Source: Diploscapter coronatus (lineage: Eukaryota; Nematoda; Chromadorea; Rhabditida; Rhabditidae). From it: 64,000 nt of DNA. The DNA is taken from NCBI GenBank assembly GCA_964036155.1, contig OZ038423.1:16693249-16757248 (forward strand), written 5' to 3'. Position 1 is the stretch's first letter. Each line of letters starts with the position of its first letter. The notes below the pieces were generated by a model. It saw nothing but the letters and a program-made list of their open reading frames with translations. It was not told the origin of the DNA and did no database searches. The position numbers were made by a program, and so were the translations under genes. Shown one piece after another: positions 1 to 40,976 of the stretch.

Positions 1-46
1 CTTTCAATATTTCTGTCAATCTTGTCATTTTGAACATTTATTTCAG

Positions 47-28092
<28,046 letters not shown>

Positions 28093-28398
28093 TTTATCTA
28101 TTTATTCATTTAGTTGAGTTTTCTTTCGTGTATTTTGCCATTCTGCTTTTCTTTTTCAGAATTGTATTGTATCAAACGCCTACAAGTTTTAGAATCTAGC
28201 TGTAAATTATATTTTTCATTTTCCGAACTTTCACATTCATCCGTCTTCGTGATAATTTCACCATTTTTCTCTGAAATGAACGAAAGTAGAGAAATGAAAG
28301 ATATAATGAACAGCCATTTTTTCTTATTGAAGAAAGAAGCGCATAATGCGCGATTTTTGGGGAACATTTTTGTGGTTTTATCCTTGGTTTGGTGCTAA

Positions 28399-28404
28399 AA
28401 TAAA
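28399..28404 (+). terminator. dhc-1: Polyadenylation signal of the dynein gene
   Basis: AATAAA lies 307 bases after the dynein stop codon, inside AT-rich 3' sequence. It is the first canonical hexamer downstream, so the 3' UTR is probably a little over 300 bases long. Confidence 0.6.
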
Positions 28405-29934
28405 TGTTTTATAAAAAGACTTCTTCCAATCTTTCAAAATAGTTTAGTTCTAGGGAAAAGTTCTTTCAACTCAAAAGGGAATATTTTACCCTCGTCTCCA
28501 CTTTAGGGTACAAGAGTACCCACATTTCTCTTCTCATAAATTAGGAATTCCAAATCTAGACATTTGTTGAATATCGATTTCTGCGGAAATGTTCACTTTT
28601 CGCGTCGTGATTGCGTACTTGTCATCATGTCCTGGGTTTACGCGTAAATGATGTTGGAAAAATCCGCCCTTTCAGTATGTTGTGCAGAATGACATGACGA
28701 ACAACTTTTGTTTCAGAACCTACCCTGGATTCATTACTGTTGGGACTCCAGAATTTTTTGAAGTTCGACAGCCAAATTCAGCATAATACCGTTTTGATAG
28801 AAATTTTCAAAAAATCATATCTCCCTGTGTGTGCACATTCTAGAATAGGTTCTGGAACAAAAGTTGATCAACTTGAACAGCTCTACAAGATTTCATGGAA
28901 AACTCCGACATTAACTCACATTACACTTGTAAACACAGTAGGGTATATAGGGTAACTTCGGATAATTTTTTCCGCCAAAATTAATTTCTAAAAATTTCTT
29001 ATTATTTTTAGATTATTCTCCTACTCAAGATCTACAAAATAAAAAAGAATAATCGAATTTGGTTCAGAAATAAGAAAGTTATGGATTTTTTTCTGACATG
29101 GGGTATGTAAAAACTTGAAATTAGCATAACTCCGCCCACTTGCATTTTGCGAAAAACGGATAGTACCACGAGAATCAGCGTGGAAAACTACTATATATGT
29201 GAAAATCAACCAAATCGACAGACCCCTGTTCTGCACCCCTTCCTTATGACTTTGATTTTTCCTGACATTCACGCTTAAATGTAGTATGCAAATATTTGAT
29301 CATGCGAGAAATGAATTGATATTAGTTGATGTTTGAATATGTGATCAGTGACAATAACAGACTTCACGAATTTTACAGACATTTCCACGTATCTCTGAGT
29401 CGACAGATTCATTTTAGATGCAAATCTACGGCGTATTGTTAGAAGGTCGATAAAGACTCGACTGAAGTTGATCGAGAATTCGTTGAAACTGTTAGAGAAT
29501 TGATATAAATGTTGAGTTAGAAAAACGCAGCCAATTCGTCCACTCCCACAAGCAAATGAGGCGAACATTCTCATATTATTTATATTTTCATTGCTTACAT
29601 ATTGTACTCACTGTTGCGGAGTTGGAGTCTTTTTTTGCCAGGCATCATCAATCAATCCTTTTTAAAAAATCATTTTGTATCAAATGAATCATTCATTTTT
29701 ACACATTTTTGCAAAAGAATTTTTCGATTATTGTATAGACGATTTTATTTTTTTTTTATTCACTCCGACAAATTCCGTCTCACCCCTGTTCAGCATCCTT
29801 AGTCAATTTTGTGTGGTGTTTCGTTACTTATCAAAAGTTATTCAGTGTGAGTATTCATATATCCCAATTTCTGTCATATCTTCTCTGGTTGATCGATATT
29901 GCGTAATTTCTAGAATCGACAAATATTTTCTTTA
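28405..29934. other. Intergenic region between dynein and the P450
   Basis: AT-rich sequence with only short, unrecognisable open frames on either strand. It should hold the P450 promoter. I see no RNA gene, no clear repeat and no conserved exon. An open stretch on the minus strand at 29021-29272 has no start context or family resemblance. Confidence 0.5.
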
Positions 29935-29951
29935 AACAGTTTCAGAGCATG
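29935..29951 (+). promoter_or_regulatory. Likely spliced-leader trans-splice acceptor before the P450 start
   Basis: A pyrimidine-rich stretch ending TTTCAG (through 29945) lies three bases upstream of the ATG at 29949. No upstream exon is recognisable. In nematodes a lone acceptor right before the start codon is typical of spliced-leader addition. Confidence 0.5.
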
Positions 29952-32900
29952 CTAATTGCGATATTAACGGCAACTCTGATTTTCATAATTCATCAAATGT
30001 TTTGGAGAAGGCGAAAGTTACCTCCAGGTAATGCGATTTAGTAAAGGAATTTTAAGTTCATCGTCGAATTATTGAAAATGCCCAAACTGGCATAGTGATA
30101 TTAGATGTCTCTACCAGTGAAAAGCTGACGTGCAAATTGTGCACCTGGCCTGAAGGGAAGTCAAGTGTTATTTTGTGCAATGCACACACAGGCTTGATCA
30201 AATGCATAAATTGCTCGTCAGCTTTGCACTGATAAGAGACAACTAATATTCTAAAAGTAGGTTGATGTTTGTAGGCCCAATCCCATTTCCTGTGGTAGGC
30301 AATATACCGCAAATTTTGGCAGCTGAAAAGCCCGGTTATAAAGCCTTTAGTCAACTGAAGTGAGTAATCGTTGAGTGCATATGCATTAAATAATGATAAA
30401 TTACATATTAAGGGAAAAATATGGGGGTATTTCCACAATCACATGCATGTTTCTCGACGTGGTGTATGTGTTGGATTGGGATTTAATAAAAAAGACAATT
30501 ATCCACGACGGAAATTCCTACACAGGAAGACCAATATGGCCAATCGTTCGAGAACTGAGAGGTTGGACATTTATCAAATTATAAACATCGAATAGCACTA
30601 GAAAAACTTCATCAAGGGTATAACGAAATGGAATCTTGAATTCTTTCGAAGCGAAACGAAATGAAATGATCGAAAAAAGCACGGAATTTCGTTAATCTCT
30701 GATTTGCATTTGCGTAAAGCACGCTCAAAATCTTCAAAGAAACTTGTTAATTTCCATCTTCATTTGTCTCGTCTTTCTATTTTATGTCGATTTCTCATGA
30801 TTTTTCTTTATACTTTCATGTTAACCAGCGATATCGAATTAACTATTTAGCATGCAAACCTTCGCAACATTTGCGTGTTTTAGTCGAATTCGGATTGGAG
30901 CGAATTTTACGGAAGTGCAGACTTCCTAGACTATATTGATAATGCTAGTGATTTTCTAGGAGGAAACTACGGAATCATTGAAGCTGATGGTGATCGCTGG
31001 AAAATTCATCGACGCTTCTTTGTTCAATTCCTTAAAAATTTTGGGATGGGCAAATCTCTTATGGAGCAAAGAGTGCGACTCATTTATCAACGATCATTCA
31101 GAGGATAATTTAGGTTCTTGCCGAAGTGCGTTGTATGATCGATAAAGTGAAGCGAAGAAACGCTTATGAACCAATTGATATATTCAATCATATCGAATTT
31201 GTAGTGGGATCGGTTACATATCAAACTCTATTTGGAAGTTATTCGGATGAGGTAATCTAACTTTACTAATTAGTAGCCAATCTTCGAGAAAATGAATTTT
31301 AAAAATATTTAAATATGGTGCTACTACAATTTGAAAAGTCTCGAAATCTATATGAAGCGCTTCGTTATAAAGCCAAGGTTTCGCAATTGCACTCTTTGAT
31401 AGTGAGGAAACTCGTAGATAGATTAGTGGCAAATGGCCTAGTCTTGCAGAAATTAATCAGTTTGAAAAAGTTTAATAAAGAAAAGGTTAATATTTTTCAA
31501 AGAAACTTATTTGCAAATACGTTTGGCTAAAATCGTTCACATTGCAGGAAAAGGTTCAAGAATATTTGCGGGTATATCACTCATTGGACCATATATTGAA
31601 AGAAGTAGGCGAAGTCGGCGGTATAATTCTAATAGCATTCCCAGCATTCCGTCATCTGCCTTATTTTCGGCAAAAATATCAAATTAAGACAAATATGTTA
31701 TTTATGATATTGTAAATGACAATATTTAGGAATAATAAATGGCTTTTATAAAGCAATGGATTTCTTCGATGATAAAATTTCGGAGCACCAGCGCAAAATC
31801 GATTTTGAATCTGAGAATAGTTCTTGTTATGTTGAATGTTATCTCAGAGAGATGAACAAATTCGATGATCAACCCGATTTTGGTGGATTTGAGTAAGTGA
31901 ACCTAAAATCAATCCTTTGAAATGGCTACTTACGACGTGAGCACTCTTCTGTTCTCACATGTGAGGGTGGGGGAAAACGTTCATCCACATATTACTAGAG
32001 CAATGAGAAGATCGTTTTGATCCAATTCGATCCGTATTTGATTGGTCTGCAAATATAGACGTGATGAGTATGAGCTTTACTTGGTATCGAAACAATCCTC
32101 TCATAGTCCTCACAAAGGAACATTCACGAGGTATCACTCTGAAATTTAGATAAATTCGATTGATATAGGGGCAATCGAATGCGCCGATTCCGAATCTGTC
32201 ATTTTTGCTACCTTTCAAGACCTTGTCCTACTGGGAATCCGGATATTACGCATTTTCCTTATTAAAACAGGTCATAGAAAATCGATCGCAGAAATTCATG
32301 CAGTGAACATTTTTCATGGGTGTTTTTTTGCGAAAATTACTCTAATGACCTCCATTGGTTGGTATACATTTAAATTTTTCAATCAAATTGAAAAATGTTA
32401 AAAAATAATCAGCCACAACTTGCTACAGATGTTTTGAATTTGGTCTTCATTAAAGGTATGCAATGCATTTTTTAATGAAAATATCGATTTGAAATAAAGT
32501 TAACACGGCTTAATCCATCCTAAACAAGCCCACCTCAATGATATAGGGTTCAAAACGTCTTGCTTCAATTTCGCAAAATCACTCGCGAACCTTACTCTAC
32601 TCTTATTGTTAGCAATGTGAATACAAACGAATGTGCATATAAGTTCGCAGGCGGGCACATCGTGAGTAGTCATTGAAATCTGTTAATTTAAAATATATAC
32701 AATTTGATCAAAAACCGTATTTAGAATCATACAGCTGAAAAATGCATGTATGGATTTTACAGTTGGTGGAATAGAGGTGACGATGTTGACAATTATTTGG
32801 GCCGTTCTTTATATTTTGCATCACCCTGAAGTTGCTAAAAAGATGCAAGAGGAGTTGGATAAGCAAATTGGAGGAGATAGAATGGTGATCATGGATGATA

Positions 32901-33658
32901 AACCTCAATTGGTCTACATCAATGCAGTCATAAATGTTATCCAAAATAACCGAGATATTATTCTGATTGACGATGATTAAGGAGACACAACGGCTGGCAA
33001 ATGTTCTTGTTCACAATTTTCCACACATGAACAACGTGGACGTCGATATCAACGGATATCATATTCCTGCTCGCACAATCATCGTCCCGCAAATTTCCAC
33101 GGTCATGTATGATGAGAAAGTGGGTGATGTGATGTATATACATTTTAATTTAGAAAGATTTCAGATTTTTCCCGAGCCGTATAAATTCAAACCAGAGAGG
33201 CATCTAAATCCTGACGGTAGCTTAAGGAAAATTGAACAGGCAAAATTCAAAATTGAGAAATCCTTATGAGAGGAATTTTAGTTGTGCCCATTTTCCATAG
33301 GAAAAAGAAACTGTCCGGGAGAAGGAATGGCTCGAGCGGAACTATTCCTAATCGTAGCCAACTTGTATAATCAGTTTGAGGTACAGAGCGATCTTTTAGT
33401 TTTACACATATTTTTCATGATAATTATAAAAAAAAAAAATAAGAATAGGCCAGTGACGATGGTCATCGTCTCAGAGTATTGAAAAAAACCAATTTACAAA
33501 ATGTATGCAGGATCCACGTTGTTTCCATCGTTCAATACTAATCAAATGTTTAGATTTTACCTGTTGATCCAGAGAACTTGCCGAGCACGGAGAAAGATTT
33601 GGGTATTATTCTGAAACCAAAATATTTTAGTGTGTTTATGAAAGCAAGATTTGGATAA
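29949..33658 (+). CDS. Cytochrome P450, CYP2 clan, with an unresolved frame break
   Basis: Haem-thiolate enzyme anchored in the ER; the substrate is unknown. Exons: 29949-30027, 30275-30359, 30413-30561, 30960-31072, 31114-31251, 31548 to about 31679, 31730-31892, 32725-32935, 32982-33119, 33165-33239, 33282-33380, 33554-33658. Together these give about 494 codons, the normal P450 length. Visible parts are an N-terminal membrane anchor followed by KLPPGP, the C-helix region [10 protein letters not shown], the I-helix GGIEVT, K-helix ETQR, PERH, and the haem loop [12 protein letters not shown] with its Cys ligand. The I-helix lacks the usual Thr after Glu. The sixth exon ends in phase 2 at every GT or GC near its homologous end, but the next exon (31730) needs phase 1. 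Either it is a recent pseudogene, the assembly has a one-base error, or splicing there is unusual. Intron 33240-33281 is GC-AG. Confidence 0.85.
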
Positions 33659-33681
33659 TTGATATTTTGATTGTTTACAAC

Positions 33682-33687
33682 AATAAA
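33682..33687 (+). terminator. Polyadenylation signal of the P450 gene
   Basis: AATAAA lies 24 bases after the P450 stop codon. A second candidate hexamer lies near 33805. Confidence 0.55.
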
Positions 33688-34798
33688 TGATGTTAAAATA
33701 CTACATATAAAACATTAATGCTAGAGAATTACGCATGTGTAACAGCGTTCAGCATACATATATTTTCGCTTATATTGGAAAGATCCTGAATATTATAAAT
33801 GATGAATAAACGCATTGTGCATAAATTATTTTATGCAATTAAAAAACATAAACATCTAGCAATGATAGCGAAAAGCCATCTTTAAACAACGATCCTAAAA
33901 ATAACAATGGTCAAAACCGGGGTGGACCAGAACCGACTTAAAACAATCCAGAATCGGTATCGGGATCGGGATTAAAATTTTTCGGACCACCGAGATGAGA
34001 TCGGAACCGGGATCGCCAAAAACGCCGAAACTTTCGAATTCGGGACCGGAATCGAAACTTCTGGTCCATTTCTTATTATTCCGTTAATTAGTTGATAATT
34101 TCATGAAACCAAGACACCAATTAGGGTAATAAAATACGTCCGAAATGATGGCGTCGTTGATTTTTCGAAAAAAAGGCTTTCTGAAGGCATGAACAACGTC
34201 GAAACTCTAGTAATATAAATTTTGATAGGATGGACCGTTTTTGATAATCCAAAAAGTTTTGAGCTATTCACGACCTCGACCAGCACACTGATATCAAAAT
34301 TCCCAAATTCAGCCTATTATGGAAAACCATTTGGTCTCTCTAACTATAGGCTATAGCTCTCTCAAAAATTAGCTGGGTTGAACTGAACTTGTCGTGAACT
34401 AAGGTGGGGTTTAGTACGGACCCTGAATTCTGAATTTCAACTTCGCTCAGTTTCGTTTGATCTTTAGACTTGAATATGAATTTTAAGAAACTGAAAGAGG
34501 CAGAAAGATATACGCATTTATATTGTATTTGGATGATCTTATGATAATTTATTATTTCCTTTATATGTCCATAAAAATTATAGGCTTACTCTAGTTCCCA
34601 CACTCTTCCCACTACCACCCTCTTGTAGTTCCCAACCTCTTTTCTGGAAAATAGCAGGAGAAAAGAAAAGGTTAGAACTACAAGGGTCCAAATTATACCA
34701 ATTTTAAAACATTCGAATTTGAAAAACAAATCAGACGTAACCCAGACTCATAGAACACAAGCGATCTACTTTATACCGCAATGAAGAACTCTAATATC
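33688..34798. other. Intergenic region between convergent P450 and prenyltransferase genes
   Basis: The flanking genes point toward each other, so this stretch should contain only 3' ends. It holds a GC-richer degenerate repeat (33905-34075). A TTTATT at 34548-34553 reads AATAAA on the minus strand, about 250 bases after the prenyltransferase stop. No other gene is visible. Confidence 0.5.
33905..34075. repeat. Degenerate ATCGG/GGGATC interspersed repeat
   Basis: A short irregular array of units resembling GAATCGGTATCGGGATCGG and AACCGGGATCG, richer in GC than its surroundings. Similar stretches occur at about 8255-8335, 48370-48450 and 52080-52215, and some of these are flanked by CAGGGA(T/C)G-like bases. 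I have no consensus and the family is unknown to me. Confidence 0.4.
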
Positions 34799-36667
34799 TC
34801 AAACAGCATGTAATTTTCGAACAATTGACATGGGAAGTAAATGGGAAATGTTATCGTATTGTCGCTTCTTTTCTTCGTCCAACCAATCGAGGAAATTTTT
34901 CAATCCGTCTAATTGCGTAGAACTTGGAGGTTTCATGAGTTGCGATTTGTTGATTTTCTGATATTTAAACTTTTTTCAATTTATTTTCCCATAACGCAAC
35001 CTCTATTTTGTTGAAATGCGTCTGATATGAAAGGAGAGCCTTGAACAAGTTTATGAAGTCGAACTCTGGCCAAAGAACATCATCAAAATAAGTATGCGCG
35101 TTAGAACACTGAAATATTGTTGATTTTCTAAGCTAAAATAGTTGTCTTTGAAAATTGCCTGCCACAGCAGAAAATCGCTGAGCCTGAGCTCCCCGCTTGT
35201 TCGTATTAGTAATTCCGGATTACTTCCAGACGTGTCGAGGCATCGGGAGATCAACCATTCATCAATCTGATCCTCTTGAAGGAGACCCTAGCAATAAATG
35301 AAGTGAGAATTGTTATCTCAAATTTATTCACAAATCCTACCTTCTCCCTTCCTTTCCTAATCCAATCAAATCCCCGAATGATATCGTCTTGTGCAGTATA
35401 ACCCACGCAAATATTGACGATAAATCTTTTTTTTTTACAAAAATCTAATTTAAGGTATAAACAGAATTAGCCAACCTTGAATAAAGTTCCGTTAACTTTT
35501 GAAGATCATTCAACATTTCACGATACTTAGGTGGAAATAATTTTAAATTTCCATATATCCGATATCTAATTTGAGTGGATTTCAATAAATTCCTTAACAT
35601 TCGATTAAGAAAGTTTATTGTAAAGAAATAGACAAAAATATAGTTAGAATTGGACAGGCATGAAAGTTCTAAAACCCATAATGAATAAATTGTTTGATAA
35701 TTCCTACTATGGGCTATTTTATAAAAATCAGATAGTTGTTCACGAAACAATAGTACTTTAACATGATACCAATTCCAAATAAAAAATATCAAACTTTTGA
35801 TTGATCCACTTAGCCATAATCTTTCCCATAAGTTTTATGATTGGTTCGACTTCCTCTCTGCTCCTATTAAAATTTTCAATGCTAAACGCGTAAACGGTAA
35901 CTTCTTTGATACCAAGTTCACCACACCAATAAACTACCTGAAAATAATGAATTCAAACATGCTTAATTCGAGGTTTATCACTATCATTGAATATTAACGA
36001 AATATCTAAGAAAGTGATATATTTGAATATTTATAAAAAAAAAAGTCGGAACTAATTTCTAGTTTATGTTTCGTTAAAATTTTAAAAATTATGAAAAACT
36101 CAGCAACTTGCAAAAGTAGTCACAATGAGCGAAATAGCATGTGGAAGAATGTATTTTGTCAGTGTTGTTTCGTCAAAGGTTACTACTTTTTCAGTTGTAA
36201 CGTAGCTACTTTTACAAATTTCCGAAAACTCCATATTTACTTTAACTAATTGATCGAATCCAAACTTATGCCCTTCAATCATGCTCTCGAGTTCAGTTTT
36301 CTTAGCAAATCTCCTATTTCCATCCATTATAAAGGCCACATGACGAGGAACCTAAATGTATATTTACTTCATGATAATTTAACTTGTTTCTAAGAAAATT
36401 AATTAAGTTATTCTGACGAAAACAAATTGAGATCAATTTAAGAGTCACAATTGAAAATCATTACGGTAATTATTATTTAAAATATATTAAATTTCTATAC
36501 AAATTATAATTTATTAATTATAAAGAATATTTGGAATAGAAATTTTGTCGACATTAAATTATGATTACTTGACCGCTCGTGATAACATTCTTGAGAATTT
36601 TTTGCCACCAATTAAGTCCTTTCGGTGCATTTTCTGGATCTACATCAATTGTATTTTGCATTTCCAT
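34799..36667 (-). CDS. DHDDS: cis-Prenyltransferase, dehydrodolichyl diphosphate synthase type
   Basis: Adds isopentenyl units in cis to farnesyl diphosphate, making the dolichol precursor needed for N-glycosylation at the ER. The eight exons, in transcript order, are 36667-36569, 36351-36241, 35937-35795, 35565-35476, 35425-35341, 35287-35159, 35108-35001 and 34957-34799. They encode 307 residues, a little shorter than human DHDDS. Residues 38-47 hold the catalytic AFIMDGNRR box. [14 protein letters not shown] follows, and [15 protein letters not shown] sits at about 205-219. The last exon is a Lys-rich tail without close parallels. ATG at 36667 was chosen; a second Met follows two codons later. 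The join after LLWQ uses a GC donor (intron 35109-35158). Its neighbours are two trans-prenyltransferases. DHDDS normally works with NgBR, which is not in this window. Confidence 0.9.
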
Positions 36668-39167
36668 AGGAATCCACAGATATGTCTATAATTGATTTGA
36701 TTATTACGAATTATAAATCATACAAATTCTTAATACGCTTTGAAAAACTCGATAAATTACCGTTAGAATTACAATTTATACGGATATTTTACAAACTTCA
36801 TATTCGCATGAGCGAATATTAAGAATTGAAGGAATGATTTGTTTATTTTGAGAAATATTGACTTATGCCATAATATAAAAAAACTAAGATTCTTAGATAC
36901 TTATTTATTCAGAACTAGTTTTCTATTCAAAGAATTGAAAATGGAGCTATGTCGATAGTTTATCATTTTTGATGTAGAGACGTTAATAGACATTAATTAG
37001 AAAAGGTATGTGCAAGCCACCATTAAATGGCTTTCTAAGCAAGTTTGAAATACCGTCAATTTTATTCATAGAACGGTACTTGTAGGAGGGTAACTAGAAA
37101 AACAGAGATGTTTGCGGTGCGAATCGAATGAGGTTTTGTGGTGCGCTGTACGATTTTTCGCAAAGTTAACGTCACAGAACACTATTAGGATACGTGAAGT
37201 TTGCGTCAGATTCAGTATTAATGCTGATTTTTCGCCTAAAATCGGTTAGCAGAATGTTTCATTTGCATATTCTCTTCGAAAGAAATGTCAGCAATTCTCT
37301 ATTATTCGTCTGTCGCCGATTGGAACCAAATAATGATATTCATATGATCAAATTTCTAATTAAAAAAAAATGAAAATAATCAGGGGGACAAATTGGGAAA
37401 GAATGGAGAAGTGTCTCATCGTTTAATATTCCTGAATTATAATTTCAAGCCAATATACTATTAGCAAAGGATTTATTTCAGACTTAAGCAAGGTTTTAAC
37501 TTTTGTAATTGTATAGGTATTCTCCATTGAAGTGATCGTAACTAGCAAATATGGAATAATTGAAATTTTATAAACTGTTGTAATAAGAAGACGTCTTGGC
37601 CCAAAATTAGCATTAGATCTGGCTTGAGACATTTTACCAAATACCCAGTCAGTTCTCAACTTCACATCGCCTCGACTTGTCGTCTACAATCAATCTAGCC
37701 CTGCCCTGCCCTGCAGTCTCCCTACTCATTTCAAAGTAATCTGGCGAGTTTTATAGTCGTTTGATTACTTTTGATAATAAATCATTGCGATTCAAACTCA
37801 CATTTTCTATACTATTCCTTCATATGAAAATTATCGTAAAATGGTTTTAAGATATACTCTCTTCGACGATAATGAGCTTTCCTTCATGAAAAATCACAAC
37901 TTTAAATCCCAATTATTCAAAACTTTTCGTGATTCTAAAACGATTACCCACTCTAGAAAAGACAGCCAGCAAGTGTTGAAAGAAGTGGTAGTTCGAATTT
38001 CAGCTGCACTTAATGAAATCGTTTGACGCTTGATAGCATCAATATTCGTATTTTCATACTTCACTTTTCGGAGCGTTTCGTGGAAGTTTTGTTGTTTTTT
38101 TGAGGGCCTCAATCCGAACTAACTCAACCGACTATATTGACAGACACTCGAATTTATATCCAAAATCAGTTTACTTCAAAGTTGTCGGAGTCGCGGAATC
38201 ATTACTGTTAATTCGCTCTTGAACATTTCAAATAAGTGATTAAAGTTCATCAGAAAGCTGATATAATTAGAGAAATTAATTTGAATGTTTTTGGAAAATA
38301 GACATAAGTGAACCAATTCAAAGTAGGATAAGAATCTTAACAAAAACCTTCAAAATAATGAACCTGAATCTTCAATAAGCAGTAAAAATGAAAACTATAT
38401 TATGTTTCTTATTAATATTGATTTTTATTCGTGAATATTTTAGTAAATATCGAGGTTTCTTTCGAAGTGGAAAAATTCAGAAAATTATAAATTCTGTAAA
38501 ATTGTTTGAAGTTCCCAGTAATCTCCTTATCATAGTATTCGGATGATTTCTATCTGCCAATCGCTTGACATAATTTATGCATAGACATGAATTTTTCAAT
38601 CATGAGCAGAAATCGAGACCCCATTTGAATATTTCTTCTTTACACTCTAACGCATTTATGCTGTATGAAAAATATGTGTTATTTGTATTTGAGGTTTGGA
38701 AGACACTATTTATTTGGAGGAGCAGACAGTCTGGGCAAATTTAGATGATAAAACTGAACTTATATGATGATGCAGTTATTTTTACTTTTTGATAATGAAA
38801 AATCCTAACATTGATATGCACTATCTTTCTAATAATTCTGATTTATTTGAATGTAAAACTCTTCTTATTATCATGGTTATTCATAAGCAACTTACAATTA
38901 GATTAGTCGCGACGTAGCGATGTCAAGACCAATCAAAATAGCCTTATTTTTTTTTTTTTTTTTTTTAAATTATGTTATATGTTATTTTTTACAATTTTTT
39001 CCATTATGAAATTGACAGCTGAACGATTGAACAATGAATTCTAGTAAAGTATCAAAATTTTCTATGCGTCACAAATATTAATTGTAAAATCTCTAATCAC
39101 TTGAATTTATGCATCAATTATCAATTCCTTTAGAAAAATCTAACTTGATTTTAAAAACTTAGAAAAT
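36668..39167. other. Divergent promoter region between DHDDS and the GGPP-synthase pair
   Basis: Very AT-rich. The genes on either side are transcribed away from each other, so both promoters should lie here. It contains a run of 20 T residues (38947-38966). Short open frames around 37423-37665 and 37841-38112 show no recognisable domain and no good splice structure, so I do not call genes. Confidence 0.5.
38947..38966 (+). repeat. Poly-T tract of 20 bases
   Basis: A run of 20 consecutive T residues about 200 bases upstream of the first GGPP-synthase start. On the minus strand it is a poly-A run. It could be a nucleosome-excluding promoter tract or the tail of an old retrotransposed copy; the sequence does not decide. 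Confidence 0.7.
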
Positions 39168-40906
39168 ATGAGCACAGTTGGCGCAAGGGATATGAAAAAG
39201 AAATTTTCTGAAGAAGAAAATAATGACGATTTCTTGATGGCTCCATTTAACTATATTAGATCGAAACCCGGGAAACAGGTATTAGAATTGTATTTTAAAC
39301 CAATCCCCTTCAAATTCATACAAAATTTAATGATCATACATTCTTACTCAATGTATACATATTTATTCCAAACCTTGGATTATATTAAATATAATATAAA
39401 ATTTTTTATCATGCTACTACACTGCAGTGAGATGACAGAACAATTCTGTGATTTAGATTCGAACAAAGTTAATCATCGCCTTCAATAACTGGTTGAAAAT
39501 TGATAATCGAATTCTCGATGAAATAATCGGTATTGTAAAGGATATTTATGATATAATATTCAAATCTAGAAATCTGCGACATTCTTCACAATGCTAGTCT
39601 AATGATCGACGACATCGAAGACAATTCGGTGCTGAGGCGAGGGCTTCCTGTGGCACATGAAGTTTATGGTAAGTAAAGCTCTAATATAAATTTAATAATA
39701 AATCGATAATACATCTTTGATGAAACTTATTAAAAAATCATTGATGTTCTTACAGAAAACGCGCTATAAAAATAGCAAAATAGCATTTTCTAATAATTCT
39801 AGAATCATATATCTTTGAACTCAGGTGTCGCTCAAACTATCAATACGGCCAATTATATCTACCTTTACGCCGTTGAAAAGTTATTGAAGCTTGGACATCC
39901 CAAAGTGACTGATGTATGCATAGGTAATTTCACGACTTACCATTCATTTTGTTTAACTTATTATTTAAGCAAATTGATTCATTTAGAACAAGCTCTGGAA
40001 GCACATCGCGGGCAGGGAAAGGAGATCTTTCATCGCGATAGCTACATCTGTCCTACAGAAGCGAAATACGAAAAGATAGTGATACAAAGTAAAATAATAA
40101 AACAAATGATTTTTGAAATAGAAACTTGAATAAATAACTCTTTGCTTTTAGAGACAGGAAGTTTATTCTTTCTACCAGTCAATTTAATGCAATTGTTTTC
40201 TCTTGAGAAATACGATTTCAACAAGATCATCAAGCTACTCGCGCTTTTCTTCCAGATTAGGTAAATCAATTCGCTCTTATATTTGCATTCGCAAATCTAG
40301 AGATGATCTCATGAATCTTACTTCCGAGGACATGGCCAAACAGAAAACGTTCGCCGAAGATTTGACTGAGGGAAAGTTTTCATTCCCAATTATTCACTCG
40401 CTCAGTAAGGGAGACAAGGATGGAGATGATACGATTTTAAGTAAGCTAACTATCTCAATTTTATGCCGAATTAATAGCTGAGCAAAATGAATGAGCATAA
40501 ATAAGTTCTAAATTTCCTTACTGAGAATAAAGATACTTATTGGACAAGATAAATTTAAGAAATAATCTTTTCTATAATTAACATTTTTAGATATTCTTCG
40601 TCAGAGAACTCAAAGTAACGAACTGAAAAAGTATTGCATCAAAGTGATCAAGGAGCGAGGATCCTTCGAGTTAGTCCAGTTTAAGATTTTCTAAATCCTG
40701 TGTTTTCTGAAATTTCGTCAAATAGTCTACAAGATTTTAGATACACTCTGAGACGATTGTCACAAATAAGCAGGGAAATTAGGAATGAAATCAAATCCTT
40801 GGGTGGAAATCAAGACTTGATTGATGTTATTTCATCTCTGGAAGAATCACTTATAGCACTGAATAATTCCTATCATTCAGACTTTACAATTTCGAAAGGT
40901 ATATAA
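39168..40906 (+). CDS. GGPS1: Geranylgeranyl diphosphate synthase, copy A
   Basis: A trans-prenyltransferase that condenses farnesyl diphosphate with isopentenyl diphosphate to make GGPP, used for protein prenylation. Exons: 39168-39278, 39457-39529, 39570-39668, 39825-39923, 39987-40088, 40152-40260, 40301-40440, 40591-40669, 40741-40906, giving 325 residues (human GGPPS has 300). The substrate-binding PGKQIRTK is at 34-41, the first Asp motif DDIED at 75-79 within [13 protein letters not shown], and the second, DDLMN, at 199-203. [17 protein letters not shown] differs from the usual Gly-rich form of that helix. The C-terminal exon can end at TAA 40904-40906, as chosen here. Alternatively, a GT just before it could splice in frame into copy B. 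Confidence 0.9.
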
Positions 40907-40976
40907 ATTTAACGAACATTAATTTTGGTATAAAATATTATTAACAACTACTAATGCATAATAATTTGCAGACGAC
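40907..40976 (+). promoter_or_regulatory. Short intercistronic gap with a TTTGCAG acceptor before copy B
   Basis: Only 70 bases separate the copy A stop from the copy B ATG at 40977. The gap ends in TTTGCAG (through 40971) plus ACGAC. This spacing fits a nematode operon, in which the downstream gene is trans-spliced. Alternatively it is an ordinary intron: a GT at 40899 in phase 1 joins in frame to 40972. I see no AATAAA in the gap. Confidence 0.5.

Noticed and set aside
29021..29272. Minus-strand open frame between dynein and the P450
   Set aside because: AT-rich, no recognisable domain, no neighbouring exons.
31315..31497. Open frame inside the P450 (MVLLQFEKS and following)
   Set aside because: It has no P450 similarity, and joining 31251 directly to 31548 gives a perfect in-frame match, so it is intronic.
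37423..38112. Open frames on both strands in the divergent intergenic region
   Set aside because: No family similarity, no convincing splice partners, and composition like the surrounding non-coding DNA.
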